Below, in pieces: positions 36,359-48,266 of a stretch of 64,000 nt of DNA (the stretch's first letter is position 1; each line of letters opens with the position of its first letter). The position numbers and the translations under genes were made by a program. The stretch is from Adineta steineri (taxonomy: Eukaryota; Rotifera; Eurotatoria; Adinetida; Adinetidae): NCBI GenBank assembly GCA_905250115.1, contig CAJNOI010000004.1:707729-771728 (forward strand). Reading direction: 5' to 3'. The notes below the pieces were generated by a model that saw only the letters and a program-made list of their open reading frames with translations, ran no database searches and had not been told where the DNA came from.

Positions 36359-38536
36359 TTATCTGTAAGTAATTAAATATTGACCATAAGCTTGAGCATC
36401 ATGATATGTTACAAAAATATTTTCTCCACCTGTTGTATCGAAGCCTGTAGGGCACACTCGAGTTGATGAATTTCCAGTAGTTGTTCTACCGACTAATACA
36501 CGTGCTAAACAGAGAAAACAATCATCTAATCAATATACGTCTACATATATATATTATTTAAAGAAATTCTATGAGTTTAATTTCTCAAAATAAAAATTGA
36601 ATTAAATAATTACAATCATACCCGTAAACATGTGTCGAAGTTTATGTGCATCAGGTTGAGTATAACCATCACTGATACTAGCCTGTGTTGCAAAATAGAT
36701 TCCTTGACCAACAACTATAAACGAAAAGAATGATATCACTCGATATTGTTTTTTTCGAACAAAATATATCAGTTACCACAATTAATAGCATGACTACGAT
36801 TGAAACAATCAAGAATGATAGCTTCAGCTGAATCTGATTGTCGACATCCTATTCTTTTCAATAATGAAAATAGAAACAGTAAAGACTACTTAACTCACCA
36901 TGCAATAACCATTGTTCGGTACTATTACCGTATCTCTCAATAAAATCATCTTTATGAGCTTCATATTGACGATACCAACCTATCAAAAATTTGAGAGATA
37001 AATATCCTATATGTGTTTACTTACGTCGATTTTGAATTCGTTCAATTTTAATAATTTGATATGATGATAATGTTTTGTAAAAATTATCTGCAACAAATCG
37101 ATATTCTTCTGTATCAATATTAAGACTATATCGAGTAAGATTTTTTGTAAATCGAGAATTCCAACAATCTGACAAAAGAAAATTATCACCAGGTATTCGA
37201 TTTTGTGAAACAATCTATTCAATTTACATAGAAATTAGAGTGATTAATTTATAATTATTGTAACATACAGCAAATTTTTGATGGTTGTCTATTGCTTGAA
37301 CAATTGATGGTTTGTGCTTTAGTTGACATTTTTTCTTTAGTTACAAAAAATATCATTATAGTTAGATGTAACATTCAATCAGTTCATCAAAAAAACAAAC
37401 TTGATGTATATCGAGTTTCTTCTGACGATAAAGTTTCTTACAAAACTCACATGGAATACTTTCTTTTGATGAACGTTTTGTTACACTTCTATGAGATAGA
37501 TATACAAATATTTATTGAAAAAAATTATGATATATAATTTATTTACTCAGCCATCTTTTCGATTTTCTGTTTGTCAGCATCGATACATTTTTTCTATAAT
37601 TAATTTTAAAAAATATACATTACTATTAGGCATTATACATAATACTCTAAATGCTCATCGAATCTCTATATTCAGTATTAATTCTGGGCTACTGTTTATT
37701 GTTCATTTGACCTGTATAAGATTAGGTGAAACACAATTATTTTGCTTACTATATGTTCTTTCCATTCTTGTGCATTCACTAGACTATTACAATATTCACA
37801 TGGAATAACTGTAGGTTCATTACTACAATATATACAAATGAAATATGATCAATCGATTCATAATCATTATCTTACTTTTGTGATTCTTCAATGAAACGCT
37901 TATAGTAAATGGCACATTGTTTCTTTAATGTAATATAGATAGATAGATAGATTAAAAAAATTCCATTTACTTACTGTATGGCATTCTAAATCACGTATGT
38001 TGACTTGAGTATTGCAGTATTCACACGGAATATATGTATCAATAAATTGACTTTTAATACTATTAAATATAGATTATAAATATAATACATTAAAAAAAAT
38101 GGAATATATATACTTTTTTAATATTTCATTTTGTTTTCGATATGCATCAGCACAATTTTTCTATAATATGACATAAACAAATTAAATATAATAGATATTA
38201 TTTATTTACTGAGTGACAATTCCAATCATCTATACTAATTTGAATGTTACAGAATTCACATGGAATTTGTTCATTATCTGATGTATTATTCACAGTATTA
38301 CTAAAAAAGAAAGAAATGAATCACAAATTGATTATAAACTATTTCATTACCATTTTATTACTTTTCCAATATATTTATTTCTATCATCAAAACATTTCTT
38401 CTGCAATATATTAAACACAAATTGTAATATATCAGAATACAATAGTAATTACTCACCGAATGATCTGTCCAATCTTGAAGGTACACTTCAGAATTACAAC
38501 ATTCACAAGGAATTATTGTTTCAACTGCTTTAGCCA
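36359..38536 (-). CDS. Mono-ADP-ribosyltransferase (PARP) with five zinc fingers
   Basis: A many-exon gene with the ATG at 38536 and stop at 36359-36361. The N-terminal half has five similar fingers, each starting (I)PCExCN and fitting C-x2-C-x11/12-H-x3/4-C: IPCECCNSEVYLQDWTDHS-KKC, IPCEFCNIQISIDDWNCHS-KNC, IPCEYCNTQVNIRDLECHT-KKQC, IPCEYCNSLVNAQEWKEHI-KKC and IPCEFCKKLYRQKKLDIHQ-KKC. In each, an intron falls directly after the His or the next residue. They resemble TRAF/XAF1-type fingers. The C-terminal half is a PARP catalytic domain: YQIIKIERIQNRRWYRQYEA, WLLHG (His of the triad; the usual HGT is HGC), ILDCFNRSHAIN, GQGIYFATQAS (Tyr of the triad), TQPDAHKLRHMF, ARVLVGRTTTGNSS and IFVTYHDAQAYGQYLITY. 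The third triad position appears to be Ile, as in mono-ADP-ribosylating PARP10/14/15 types. Likely an immune or stress role, by inference. The small donor GTTTGT in finger 5 is weak. Confidence 0.85.
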
Positions 38537-39879
38537 TTTTCACTTTAATCTATAAAATTTTTACATGCTACCGAAAGATATCTTCATATAATTTATTAAA
38601 CTAAAACATCAAAAATTCTAGTGCCATTAAATATTTATTTCTTTTGTGAATCAAAAAATTATGATATTATTCATGTTGACATATCCTTGTTAAAGTTATA
38701 GTTAGTATTATTCCTTAACAGCACTATTTTTTTCCTGTTTAACAGAATTAAATTGAACATCATCTACAAGCAATATTTTTTTGTGTATCGTATTTTGGTT
38801 GTCCTATGAAATTAAATTCACGTGATTTTTTAGGACTGGGAAGTTAATGGCAATAAAAACTATTTTCTCGTATACAATATCACATATCAATGTCATATTT
38901 GTACTCTAAAGCATCATGTCGTTATTGTTTTATAAGATATTATACAAAACTTTGAAAATATGTTACCTACATTATTAAAAATAGTTATAATACAGAAATA
39001 GCCAATAATAAGATTCGTAGAGATGAGTAATAATTACAAAAAATGCTAATATTTTGCTTCTGTACGTCGCTACTGAAAAAGTTCTGACATGTCTGCGTTT
39101 ACCTGTAATACACTTTTACAATGAATCATTGTAAAGTAAATAGAAATATATTTACTTTGAATCAAGATTCATGATCTTAAGCATGTAAAGTACATTCGAG
39201 TTTGATAAAAAAAAGTGTGGAATGTTATATTACATTAAACAATTTTAATTATTCTAAAGAGAATTTTCGGATAATTAAATTTTTTCAATGTGTTATACTA
39301 TTGAAAGTTAAATATTTATTATTAATCTCGTTTATTGACAACATACGAATAACTATTATAGTATTCTATTCAATTGTTTTTTCATCAATCATTTTAAGTA
39401 CATAAAACAAATTAAAATATTCATTGTAAATTCAAAAGATATATTTGTTTCGATAACATTTTCTTTCAAATGTTACAAATAAGAATAGATAGTTTGAAAA
39501 CATTTTTTTTATTGTTGTTATTATTATTATTAAGTTAGTCAATAATTATGAATGAATAATTTAAAAGAACATGTCATTTGGTAATCCAAGGTTATCTCCT
39601 TTTTTTGTATAATTCTTGTCATCGAAAATAACAAGTTTTATAATAGATCTTATAAATCAAATTATATGTATATATGTTCTTCCAAATTTTGATTGATGTG
39701 GCTGATTAAAACATATAAATATACAAAAGAGAGAATGAGTATTTGCTTATTCCTTTCATTTGAGCAGAAATCAAGAGAGAATAGATAATTAAATTGATAA
39801 TCAATAAGAACAAGTGAACAACAAAATAAACAAACACATACACACACACATATTTATATATATATATATATAATACTGT
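38537..39879. other. Intergenic region, no gene seen
   Basis: AT-rich DNA between the 5' end of the zinc-finger PARP gene and the 3' end of the Id-like gene (both -). It contains a (TA)n run at about 39855-39872 and a CACA/ACAC-rich patch just before it, in the likely 3' UTR of the Id-like gene. No supported exon or RNA gene. Confidence 0.5.
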
Positions 39880-40266
39880 TCATGATAATCGAGTATTGTC
39901 TAGATTAATAGTTGCCAATGGACTTCGACGAATCGTCGGTGAATTTTCATTTGTTTGTGTTCGTGGAGATTCAAGTATTAATTGATTTAAAAGATTTGCT
40001 GTATGTGGAGAAGATGGTGGTGTTGTTGTTGATGATAGAAGAGAATTTTTCATTGATGATGCTAATTTATTTAAACATTCACTCCATTGATCATGTGAAA
40101 GAAGTTGTTGTAATTGTCGAATATAAGCAATAACAAATTCAATCAATTCAAGTTCAGAAAGACATTCATCTTTAGGTATTGTTGGTACAAGTAAAGCAAG
40201 TTTCTTAAATTCTTGTCCTAATTCATAATAATTATCATCTGTATTTGTAAATGTAGCCGATGTCAT
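39880..40266 (-). CDS. Id/extramacrochaetae-like HLH protein
   Basis: A single-exon ORF of 128 aa with the ATG at 40266. Residues about 14-56 form a helix-loop-helix without a basic region: LGQEFKKLALLVPTIPKDE, then LSELELIEFVIAYIRQLQQL. This matches Id and emc proteins (helix 1 ending LVPT/SIP, helix 2 with E-hh-xxVI-YI-xLQ). Such proteins form inactive dimers with bHLH factors and block DNA binding, regulating neural and other cell fates. The C-terminal half is Ser/Thr/Pro-rich with SSTTTPPSSPH and SPTIRRSPL, possible phosphorylation sites. The loop and helix 1 are divergent, so bHLH-derived alternatives cannot be excluded. Confidence 0.7.
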   Translation of the reverse strand: MTSATFTNTDDNYYELGQEFKKLALLVPTIPKDECLSELELIEFVIAYIRQLQQLLSHDQWSECLNKLASSMKNSLLSSTTTPPSSPHTANLLNQLILESPRTQTNENSPTIRRSPLATINLDNTRLS

Positions 40267-40424
40267 GATACAATAATCTAGAATACAAAGAAAATAAAGA
40301 ATATATAGATAAGTTAATGACTATCGATCATTTTCTATTCTACTCAAGTTACAACAACATTCAATAGAGCTCGCATTCGTCTGTTTGTCTATCTATCTAA
40401 CTATCTATCTGTCTGCATATGTGT

Positions 40425-40440
40425 GTGTGTGTGTGTGTAT
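40425..40440. repeat. GT microsatellite
   Basis: A run of GT units following imperfect CTAT/CTGT tetranucleotides (from about 40385), about 160 bp upstream of the Id-like start codon on the promoter side. Confidence 0.75.
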
Positions 40441-40708
40441 GTATATGGATGGATGAAGAAGAAAAGACGAGAAGAAACATATACACTATGCTATCTAATC
40501 TGTCATTATTATTCTTCTCTCTTTATACATCCATTTCTAGCGTAAGTATACATTTGTCTTACGTCAAACACTTAATAGACAAAGAACAACAATAAGAATG
40601 ATGAACAGTAGAAAGAGATCATCTTTCTTCTAAGCAATCCAACCGGCGTCAAATCTATAGAGATATTCATTCATTCATTTTACTTCAAACAATATAATTT
40701 CAATTATA

Positions 40709-40718
40709 TGACGCGTCA
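40709..40718. promoter_or_regulatory. Palindromic TGACGCGTCA, bZIP/MCB-like site
   Basis: A perfect 10-bp palindrome in an otherwise AT-rich stretch about 440 bp upstream of the Id-like ATG. It combines TGACG half sites of bZIP type with a central ACGCGT. One occurrence only; function is inferred. Confidence 0.3.
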
Positions 40719-41997
40719 CATATATATGTATTTGTTTAAGGATTAGTCGCGCCATGTGACAAAATGCAATTTTTTTTCTCTCTTTGAACATCATCATCAG
40801 CGTTGTGTCGTCGTCGTCTCTTCTTCATAGCGTCATCTGTTTTTATGCAGCTGCAAAATCCTTAATGAATAAACATGCGATTGATGCAGATGTTACAAGA
40901 AGGCAAAGAGACAGAGAGAGAGAGAGAGAAAAAAAAGAAGAAGAATGGACAGGTATCTGGTCTGTTGTCTATCTTACGCGTGCACACATACGTATAGTAG
41001 CAGCTGCACAAAAGGTTAACACGCATCAATCAAACAAAACGATTTGCTTTACTTTACTATCAATGATAGCTATGCTTACATACATACATACATATATAGA
41101 AAAGGTTAGAGATGCCAGCTTTGTAATGGTCAAAATCGACAACTCCATCAATCATTTTTTCACTTGCATAAAGCAAAAAATAACTAACTGAAAGTTTTTG
41201 TTTTTCGTTTCTATATTTTTTTCTTCTTCTGTTTAACAAATGAATAAATAGACATAGATGTTATTTGGAAATATGACATCTGTTTCCAAGATGAACTTCA
41301 GGAAGAAGAAAGTAGACCATAAGTTAAAAATTAGCGTAGCAAAAGCGGCAAACAGAGAGAAGAGAATATAGAACATATGTTTTTTATTTTTACGAAGGGA
41401 CCATTTGGTTCTCTTTGGAGAATTAAAACAGAAGTTGCAAGAATGAATATTCCCATTATGAACAAAGCAAAAAAGAATGAAGAGAGACTGATGGATGGCA
41501 AAATCGAATTGATGCTATTTCTACTGCCAGCTGTTGACGCAAAACGAGCACAAGAGTTATAAGCAGTTTAACGTATGCATGACATACTTGTCTGTCGGCA
41601 TCTACGTGTTAAAAGATGTAAGATGATAGGCTTTACTCTAGAATGATTCAAACAGCTGTATATTAAAATTAGATACATCATGCTTTTTTAATTATATATT
41701 TAAGTAGATAGATAAACTAGAACTAGAACTAGAACTAGAAAAAAAATCAGATCAGTAGCTAGTGATTTGATACACTCAATTACTACTACTAAAAATCTAA
41801 TCAACGATAAAATGCTATATATAATAGAATGAATAATAAATAGTATAAAAAATAGAATTATTGCTTACTTGATTTATCCAAAAAATGTCACTAACGAACT
41901 GATCTGGTATTGTAGATTGAATCGTCAATGATAGTGGTTGGTATATTATGCACTGGAGGCAATAGAGATATATAAACACAAAGCTTCTGTATGTTGT

Positions 41998-42095
41998 CTT
42001 CTTCTTCTTCTTCTTTTTCTTTTTTTTTCTTTCCTTCTCTCTCTTTTTTCTTCTTCTACTTGCTCTCTCTCTCTCTTTCTCGTTTTCTCTTCTTC
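41998..42095. repeat. Polypyrimidine tract
   Basis: About 100 bases almost entirely C and T (TTC and CT units) on the + strand. Possible triplex-forming or unstable DNA; no gene. Confidence 0.75.
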
Positions 42096-43091
42096 TTTAA
42101 TGGTTGATTTTTTGATTGGAATGCTGTGAACAATTCTCTCTTTTTCTCAATCATCAAGAGAGATTTGTTGCTGTATTAAAGATGAATTTTCATGTATTCT
42201 CTCCCATCAGATGTTACCAGTTTCTTATTCTTTGTTTACATAAGAGTCGTGCAGCGACATAGACATATAAATTGCCTGTGGTGTAGTGCACCTGCATTAG
42301 ACTCTCGACAATAATAATAAGCATACAAATGAAATAGATAAGAGAGAAAAAAAAGAAAAGAATACGTATATCAACATACATTTTTAAATGACAGACAGAT
42401 AACTCCATATGAAGGATTCACACCGAGACGATGATGTTAAGAATATAGAAAGAAAAACGAACAGTTGTCAAACAAGCAGCAAATGTCTATATTTGACGTA
42501 CATGTGATTGTTGATTTTTCCCGCCGTTAGATATATATATGTACACAACGCATACTGTTAATCGATTTCTAATTGAATCACACCTTTTCTATTCTATATC
42601 AATAAGCTGTTTTTGAGAAAAAAAAAGACAAGAATGTTTGCTGATACAAAAGATGTGAAAGAAAAATATTCAAATATTTGAACGTTCCCGTTGGGAATGA
42701 TACGGAATCTATAACAATGAACAAACAACATATATGTATATGTATTGGAAAACAAGTCAACATATGACATTTCTTCAATTAAACATAATCATGTTTGTCT
42801 ATATATATATATGTAAATAATTTATGTTTCAATTGATATTCAATTCTATAACATATATATATTATGCTAACATTTTGTCAATCATTTTTTTATGGAATAT
42901 AGTGACACATATGCTCATACTTTAGCCTTTTCAAATGATTGATTTTGTCAATCGTTTCAATCATGAATATAAACAACAATAGGCAATGCTATTAATCGAC
43001 ATATGTCAGTAAGATAGAAGTAAAAGGTTGTGATCCAAGAATAAACATGTCAAAAATATAGATAATATAAGATAATTCTCTAATATTGAAA

Positions 43092-43191
43092 NNNNNNNNN
43101 NNNNNNNNNNNNNNNNNNNNNNNNNNNNNNNNNNNNNNNNNNNNNNNNNNNNNNNNNNNNNNNNNNNNNNNNNNNNNNNNNNNNNNNNNNN
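43092..43191. other. Assembly gap, 100 N
   Basis: Exactly 100 N, the conventional unknown-size scaffold gap. It removes the 3' end of the SUGT1 gene. Confidence 0.95.
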
Positions 43192-43199
43192 AAATAAGA

Positions 43200-44770
43200 T
43201 CAAATATTTAAATTTACATCTGGTGGTTCACAAGTAACTCGACCTTTTGATACTTCTTCCCAATTCATATTTAAACATGTACCACCCGATTCATACTAAA
43301 AATTCATATTTATCTATCAATCAATCATATAAGAATATATTTTTACCATTGATTTATTCATTGCACGACGTGTCTTTTCATCACTATCTTTATAAAGTCT
43401 TTGAAAAATACTGAAACACAAAAAACAAAAAATAGAAATAATTATAAAACACAAATCTAACTTACGCATTGGCATCACCCATATCATCTTTATTTTCTTT
43501 TTCATCTTTTTTTATTTCAGCTTCAACTTTATCCCAATTCTTAGCACGTTGACTTGATGATGGATAACTTGGTGTTTTTTCAACTAATGGTCCACTCATT
43601 GGAACTAAAAATATTTATCATATATATAAATATAAAAGCAAATATGATATGATACCAGGTGGTTGAGCTTTAACTTTTGTTGATTGAGCATCTAATGACA
43701 TCCATTGTATAGCTTGTCGTTTGTATAATTTTATCTCGATCTATTCTTAGAGAAATAATAGAAAACTAAGAATGAATATTATATCTCTCTCTTACATTTG
43801 TATTCGTAACATTGAAGCTTGTACGAGATGAATCAATTGAATAAGCAAGTTCAATTTCAAGTAAATAATCATGACCAGAAGCAGGTATTTTTGTGCTAAC
43901 TTTCAACTAAAATAAATTATTGATGATACATTAGTTAATATTTAACATAAAATATACAAACAGTTGAATCAGTTGATTCAATATGAACTTGATCTTTTTT
44001 AAGACCTTTTATTGGAATCTGAATATTTACAGTACTATCTGTTTGATAGAATGAATGCCTGAAAAAAAACAATACACATTATTATTATACGAAAACAAAC
44101 AAAATCTAAAATATATACTTGATTTTTATTTGTTGTGGTACAATAGCATTAACAGATTTATTTTCTTTATAAAAATAAAATTATATATCAATGAATGATT
44201 GAAACAAAATAATTATACCTGATAATTCTTTTTCACATTTATCATGCCATATTTTCAATTGTTCATTTGTAGCTTTAATAATAAACAAGGGAATAGAAAT
44301 AGATTTATTAAATTAAATGAATAAAGATTAATTTACCATCGAATTCAAGACCACGAATAAATACTTGTAAAGCTTGTTCTTTTATATTTTGATGATATAA
44401 TGATACACCTTTGCGAAGATATGCTTTGATATTCATTTCATCTAATTGAAGTGCATCATTACTATCGTTCAGTGCATCTAAAGAATAGAAAAGTAATATT
44501 ATAAATATAGGAAAAAACCTAATTTACCAGAATAATTATTTAATTTTAATGAACATTGAGCACGTGATGCAAAAATTTTAGAAGTATATCGATTATCAGT
44601 TTTATCATCACCATTAAGTGCTTTTGTATAAAGCTAGAAGATGAAAAATAATTATAAATAAATGAAAATAAACGTTCTTTTTTTATTTTTATAAAACTTA
44701 CTTCATATGCTTGTTGATATTTTTCATCAACAAATGCTTCATTTGCTTCTTCGAAAGCTTGTTTAGACAT
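43200..44770 (-). CDS. SUGT1: SUGT1/SGT1 co-chaperone, 3' end lost in gap
   Basis: The ATG is at 44770 (MSKQAFEEANEAFVDEKYQQ). The gene is spliced into about nine short exons. Order: TPR domain (QAYELYTKALNGDDK, FASRAQCSLKLNNYSDALND, AYLRKGVSLYHQNIKEQALQ), CS domain (IKIKHSFYQTDSTVNIQIPI, STDSTVKLSTKIP, FNVTNTNIEIKLYKRQAIQW), then the SGS domain (NWDKVEAEIKKDEKENKDDM, FQRLYKDSDEKTRRAMNKSM, YESGGTCLNMNWEEVSKG, RVTCEPPD). SGT1 works with HSP90 in kinetochore assembly, SCF function and NLR-type immune receptor folding. After PPD an in-frame TGA lies at 43200, but GTAAAT follows PPD immediately, and family members end in a short Trp-containing peptide. The true last exon is therefore probably in the adjacent gap. 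An acceptor-like TTATTTCAG (44803-44811) precedes the ATG. Confidence 0.9.
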
Positions 44771-45542
44771 ACTTGTCGTCTGATATTGTTTAGAATAAAT
44801 GACTGAAATAAGAAATCAAGGCCAAGATAAGTTAATATATATATATTATATTAAACAAAGGATTTAAACATGATTCGTTAGGAAATTCTTTTGTTGCTTA
44901 TATCTCGACAATATATGAGACGACGCAATATGTTAGGCAAATAGTTTCTTTCAAACAGAAAGAAAAATTAACCGTATATATTCACCTATCGAACTTTTTT
45001 TGTTTTGATATTTTCGTCTAGCTAGATAGAACACATCGAGTTCTACAATAATAGAAGGTATATTTCAAAAAATTTTCAATGTTTTCTTTGAAAGAAAATC
45101 TATAGAAAACGATTACAGATATTCGAAATAGTTCAAGAAAAAAATTCCATAAGATTTTTGTACAGTAATATAGAAGATCGTTCTGAATAAATAAAATAGC
45201 AAAGATATACTAAAAAAGCTTTTAGGAAGTGGCTTTTGAAATATATTGTATTTTGTATTAAAGGGACGATATATTAAAAGAAATTTGTGATCTATCTGTT
45301 GTTTAGAAGCTTCACTATTTCACAATAGACTTCTCAAATGAAATGTTATAATTTTTTGTTAATCTTGAAATTAATATGTACAAAATTAAAATCAAATCTC
45401 TATTGCCTATTTTTATTTTTACTTTGTACTATAAAATAAAATAAATAGTATAATTTTACAATAAAATATTCTAATAGCAAAATTGGCAAGTTAATTCATC
45501 TAATTACAAAATAAATAAAAAGTAAAATTCAAATTCAAATTT
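44771..45542. other. Intergenic between SUGT1 and coiled-coil gene
   Basis: Should hold the SUGT1 promoter and 5' UTR and the 3' UTR of the coiled-coil gene. It is AT-rich and no exon is seen. Confidence 0.5.
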
Positions 45543-48037
45543 TTATATTCCATCATGTTTTTGTTCATTAGCCATTGAATTTTCATTATTCCCAAAGAAG
45601 AACGAACCAAATGCTCCATCCGTAGATGTATCAGTACCACCTAGATCTACAAAAATCAATAGATAAAAAGCTGTTCAATTTATATATGTATATAACATAC
45701 TGGCATAATTAAATGAAGCAAATGAAAATGAATTATCAGCACCATTATCACTACTATTTGTTTGTTGTAAGAAAGCAGAAAATTGTTCGTTAGATCCTGT
45801 TGTTATTGGTGAACCAAGATTAGCAGCCCAATTACCAAAATTAATTGGTGATGGAAGATCTCTATTATCAGTAGGTGAATCATTTGTTGCATTATTATCA
45901 AAACCAAAATTATAATTAAAATTAGTATATTCTCTAGAAAGATTAATTTCATTATTTATTTAATAATGAATTTAACTTACTTTTCAGTACTTGGAGTTGA
46001 TTCAATTGATGAAGCCATTGAAAATGTAGGCCGTTGTTGTTGTTGTTGTTGCTCTTGTTGTGTTTGTACTGAATCATCTTCCATTGGTTGTGTTTGTTCT
46101 TCATGCATTGATGATGATGATGGATCTGGTGAAAATATTAATAGCATTTGTTGAACATCATTACTCGTCACTTGAGGTTGAATAGCTGATATTCCTGACT
46201 TATTTTGTACTCGTGAAAATGCTATTGTTGAATGCAATTTATTGGTAGTAGCAGTATCGATCGATGGAATTGACATTGATTCAGGAGTTTGAATAGTAAC
46301 TATTGGTGTAACAAGATTACGTAATGGAGGTGATTCAATTGATGTTGATGCTTGATCATTTTGAGATATGGATGAAACTTCTCGATCGACATCTATACTT
46401 GGACTTGTTGCAGTTGCTGATACTACAAATGCTTGAGTACTCAATGCACCATCATTGATGTTCATTTGTTCCAACTATTTACTTTTCTTATGTAGATATA
46501 TTAAATATTCAATAAAATATTCTTACTTGAATTATAGGTATTTTTCGACGAGTTGTTGAAAATAATTCAACATCATCATCATCAATAGCTGTTGTAAGAT
46601 GAAGTACTGAAGAACGATTTAATTCTGTTTTATTAGGAATAACTGTACTAGTAGATGTATTGAATTGAGGTACTGATGGTGTAACAACTTGATATACAGA
46701 TTCATTAGGATTAGTCGATGTTGTTGAATGAAATCTAAGAATAAAAGTAATAGAATATGAAATATAAATGAAATTTATTTACGATATCGATGATTTATTA
46801 TTATTATTATTATTTTCTTCTTCTTCTGGTAAGAATTCAATTTGTTCATTTTGTGGTGTTAAAACTGATGGTGTCATTGGTTGTGACCACATGTCTTGTT
46901 GAATTTGATTAAATGAAAGTGTTAATGCTTGATCAATATTTGTTTGTAAACAGAAATCCATTAAATCACGTTTCATTGGTTGTGTATAAATATTTTCCCA
47001 TGCTTTCATTTTATCATTTTTACTTTCTATTAATTGTTTTTCTTTATTTTCAAGTTCAATTAATTTTTCTTTCATTTGTTTGATTTTATTGAATTGATCA
47101 CGTCGTAAAATAAAATATTTAGCAATCGATTGAATTGATAATTGAAATTTTTTATTATCACAAAATTCTTGACGACGTGTAACATAATTTTTATAGGCTA
47201 ATTTTTTTGTATTAAGTAATGTTTCTTTTCGTTCAGCTAATACATTATAAGCTGTATCACCTTGTTTTAAATATTGATAAACTTTCGATTGTTCATATCT
47301 AGAATTTATTTCGAAATTTGAAATTCCAAAAAAATATAATATTACGAACTGTGGCTTAAAGATTTCTATCCATTGTTGTTTTGTACGTTCAAATTTTTGA
47401 ATAAGTATTGATTTTTCTTGTTCATATTTTTGTTCTTCATTTGTAGAATCACGTTTAATTGAAACTGAAATAAAAGATAATTAAGTTTTTAGTTTTCGAT
47501 ATCATTAGTTTATGCGCTATTGAATAGAATGACAACGTTTAAATCTAAGATAAACTATCTCGAGGGTGTGCGTGAGAAATACATGTATCACCCTTCCCAC
47601 ATACTATTATGATCATCAATCATTTGAATATTGAATTGAAGTTCTTTAATTCGAGCTTGTTCAGATAGAAGTTGCTGTTCACGAACAGAATTTTCTTGTT
47701 CAATATTTGCCAATTTTGCTGTTAATTGTATTTTTTCATTTTTCATCATTTCATTACGTTTTTTCTTTTCTATTATCATAAGAAAAAAAGGTTTTTTTGA
47801 TCCAAACGATTTTAGTAAAAGTATACCTTCATTAATTCCAATTATTTTCTTAAGTTTAAATCGTTTTTCTTTGATTTTTTCATCTTTAACAATAAATAAT
47901 AATTACTAGAATAAAATTAATAAAGTAATTATGTTATTACTTAAACGTTGAACTAATATTTCAGCTCGACTTGTATCGATATGATCAGGTCCGAAGACAA
48001 CAAGTGGTGATTGTGATGGTTCTATTGTTGAATCCAT
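45543..48037 (-). CDS. Coiled-coil protein with Phe/Gly/Asn-rich tail, unidentified
   Basis: A spliced gene with the ATG at 48037 (MDSTIEPSQSPLVVFGPDHI) and stop at 45543-45545. The N-terminal half is helical and charged (KKRNEMMKNEKIQLTAKLAN, NSVREQQLLSEQARIKELQF, KETLLNTKKLAYKNYVTRRQ, MKEKLIELENKEKQLIESKN), predicting long coiled coils. The C-terminal half is low-complexity, rich in Ser, Thr, Gln and Asn, with a polyQ run and repeated aromatic patches (NFNYNFGFDNN, FGNWAANLG, FSFASFNYANLG, GAFGSFFFGNN). The layout resembles SIX6OS1-type synaptonemal complex proteins (coiled coils then an FSF/FG-like tail), but this is a weak architectural match only. It could equally be a centrosomal or nucleoporin-like protein. 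The ATG directly follows an acceptor-like TTTGTTTTAG. It is divergent from UQCC5 across about 230 bp. Confidence 0.65.
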
Positions 48038-48266
48038 CTAAAACAAACTTATTCAAACTAAGAATTATTTACAAAAGAAGTATAGGCTACGTTGAATTTC
48101 CCTCCAAGATTTAATTCGTTAATTATAAATGAGAAAGAAATTTATTTAAAACAGAAAATAGATCTTATAATACGTATTCATAAACGCAGATGCCGCTAGA
48201 TATATTTTCTTTGAATTCGTTTTTTTCCACGATTGGTGTGTTAATCAGACCATTGGAAAAACTTCG
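48038..48266. promoter_or_regulatory. Bidirectional promoter interval
   Basis: Only 229 bp separate the divergent start codons of the coiled-coil gene (-) and UQCC5 (+). An acceptor-like AG at 48038-48039 abuts the leftward ATG. No TATA-type motif is clear. Confidence 0.4.

Larger units (their letters stand above)
40267..43091. other. Upstream region of Id-like gene, low-complexity rich
   Basis: About 2.8 kb without a supportable gene. It should hold the Id-like promoter. It contains CTAT/CTGT units and a GT run (about 40390-40440), a 10-bp palindrome TGACGCGTCA (40709-40718), a GA tract (40914-40930), CTAGAA hexamers (41717-41740) and a long pyrimidine tract (41998-42095). Reading frames near 40784-41191 and 41377-41562 are open but low-complexity with no recognised domain. 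Confidence 0.5.

Noticed and set aside
40784..41191. Open frame of 135 codons upstream of the Id-like gene
   Set aside because: Low-complexity (ERERE-type) product, no domain, no splice context, and it lies in a microsatellite-rich promoter region.
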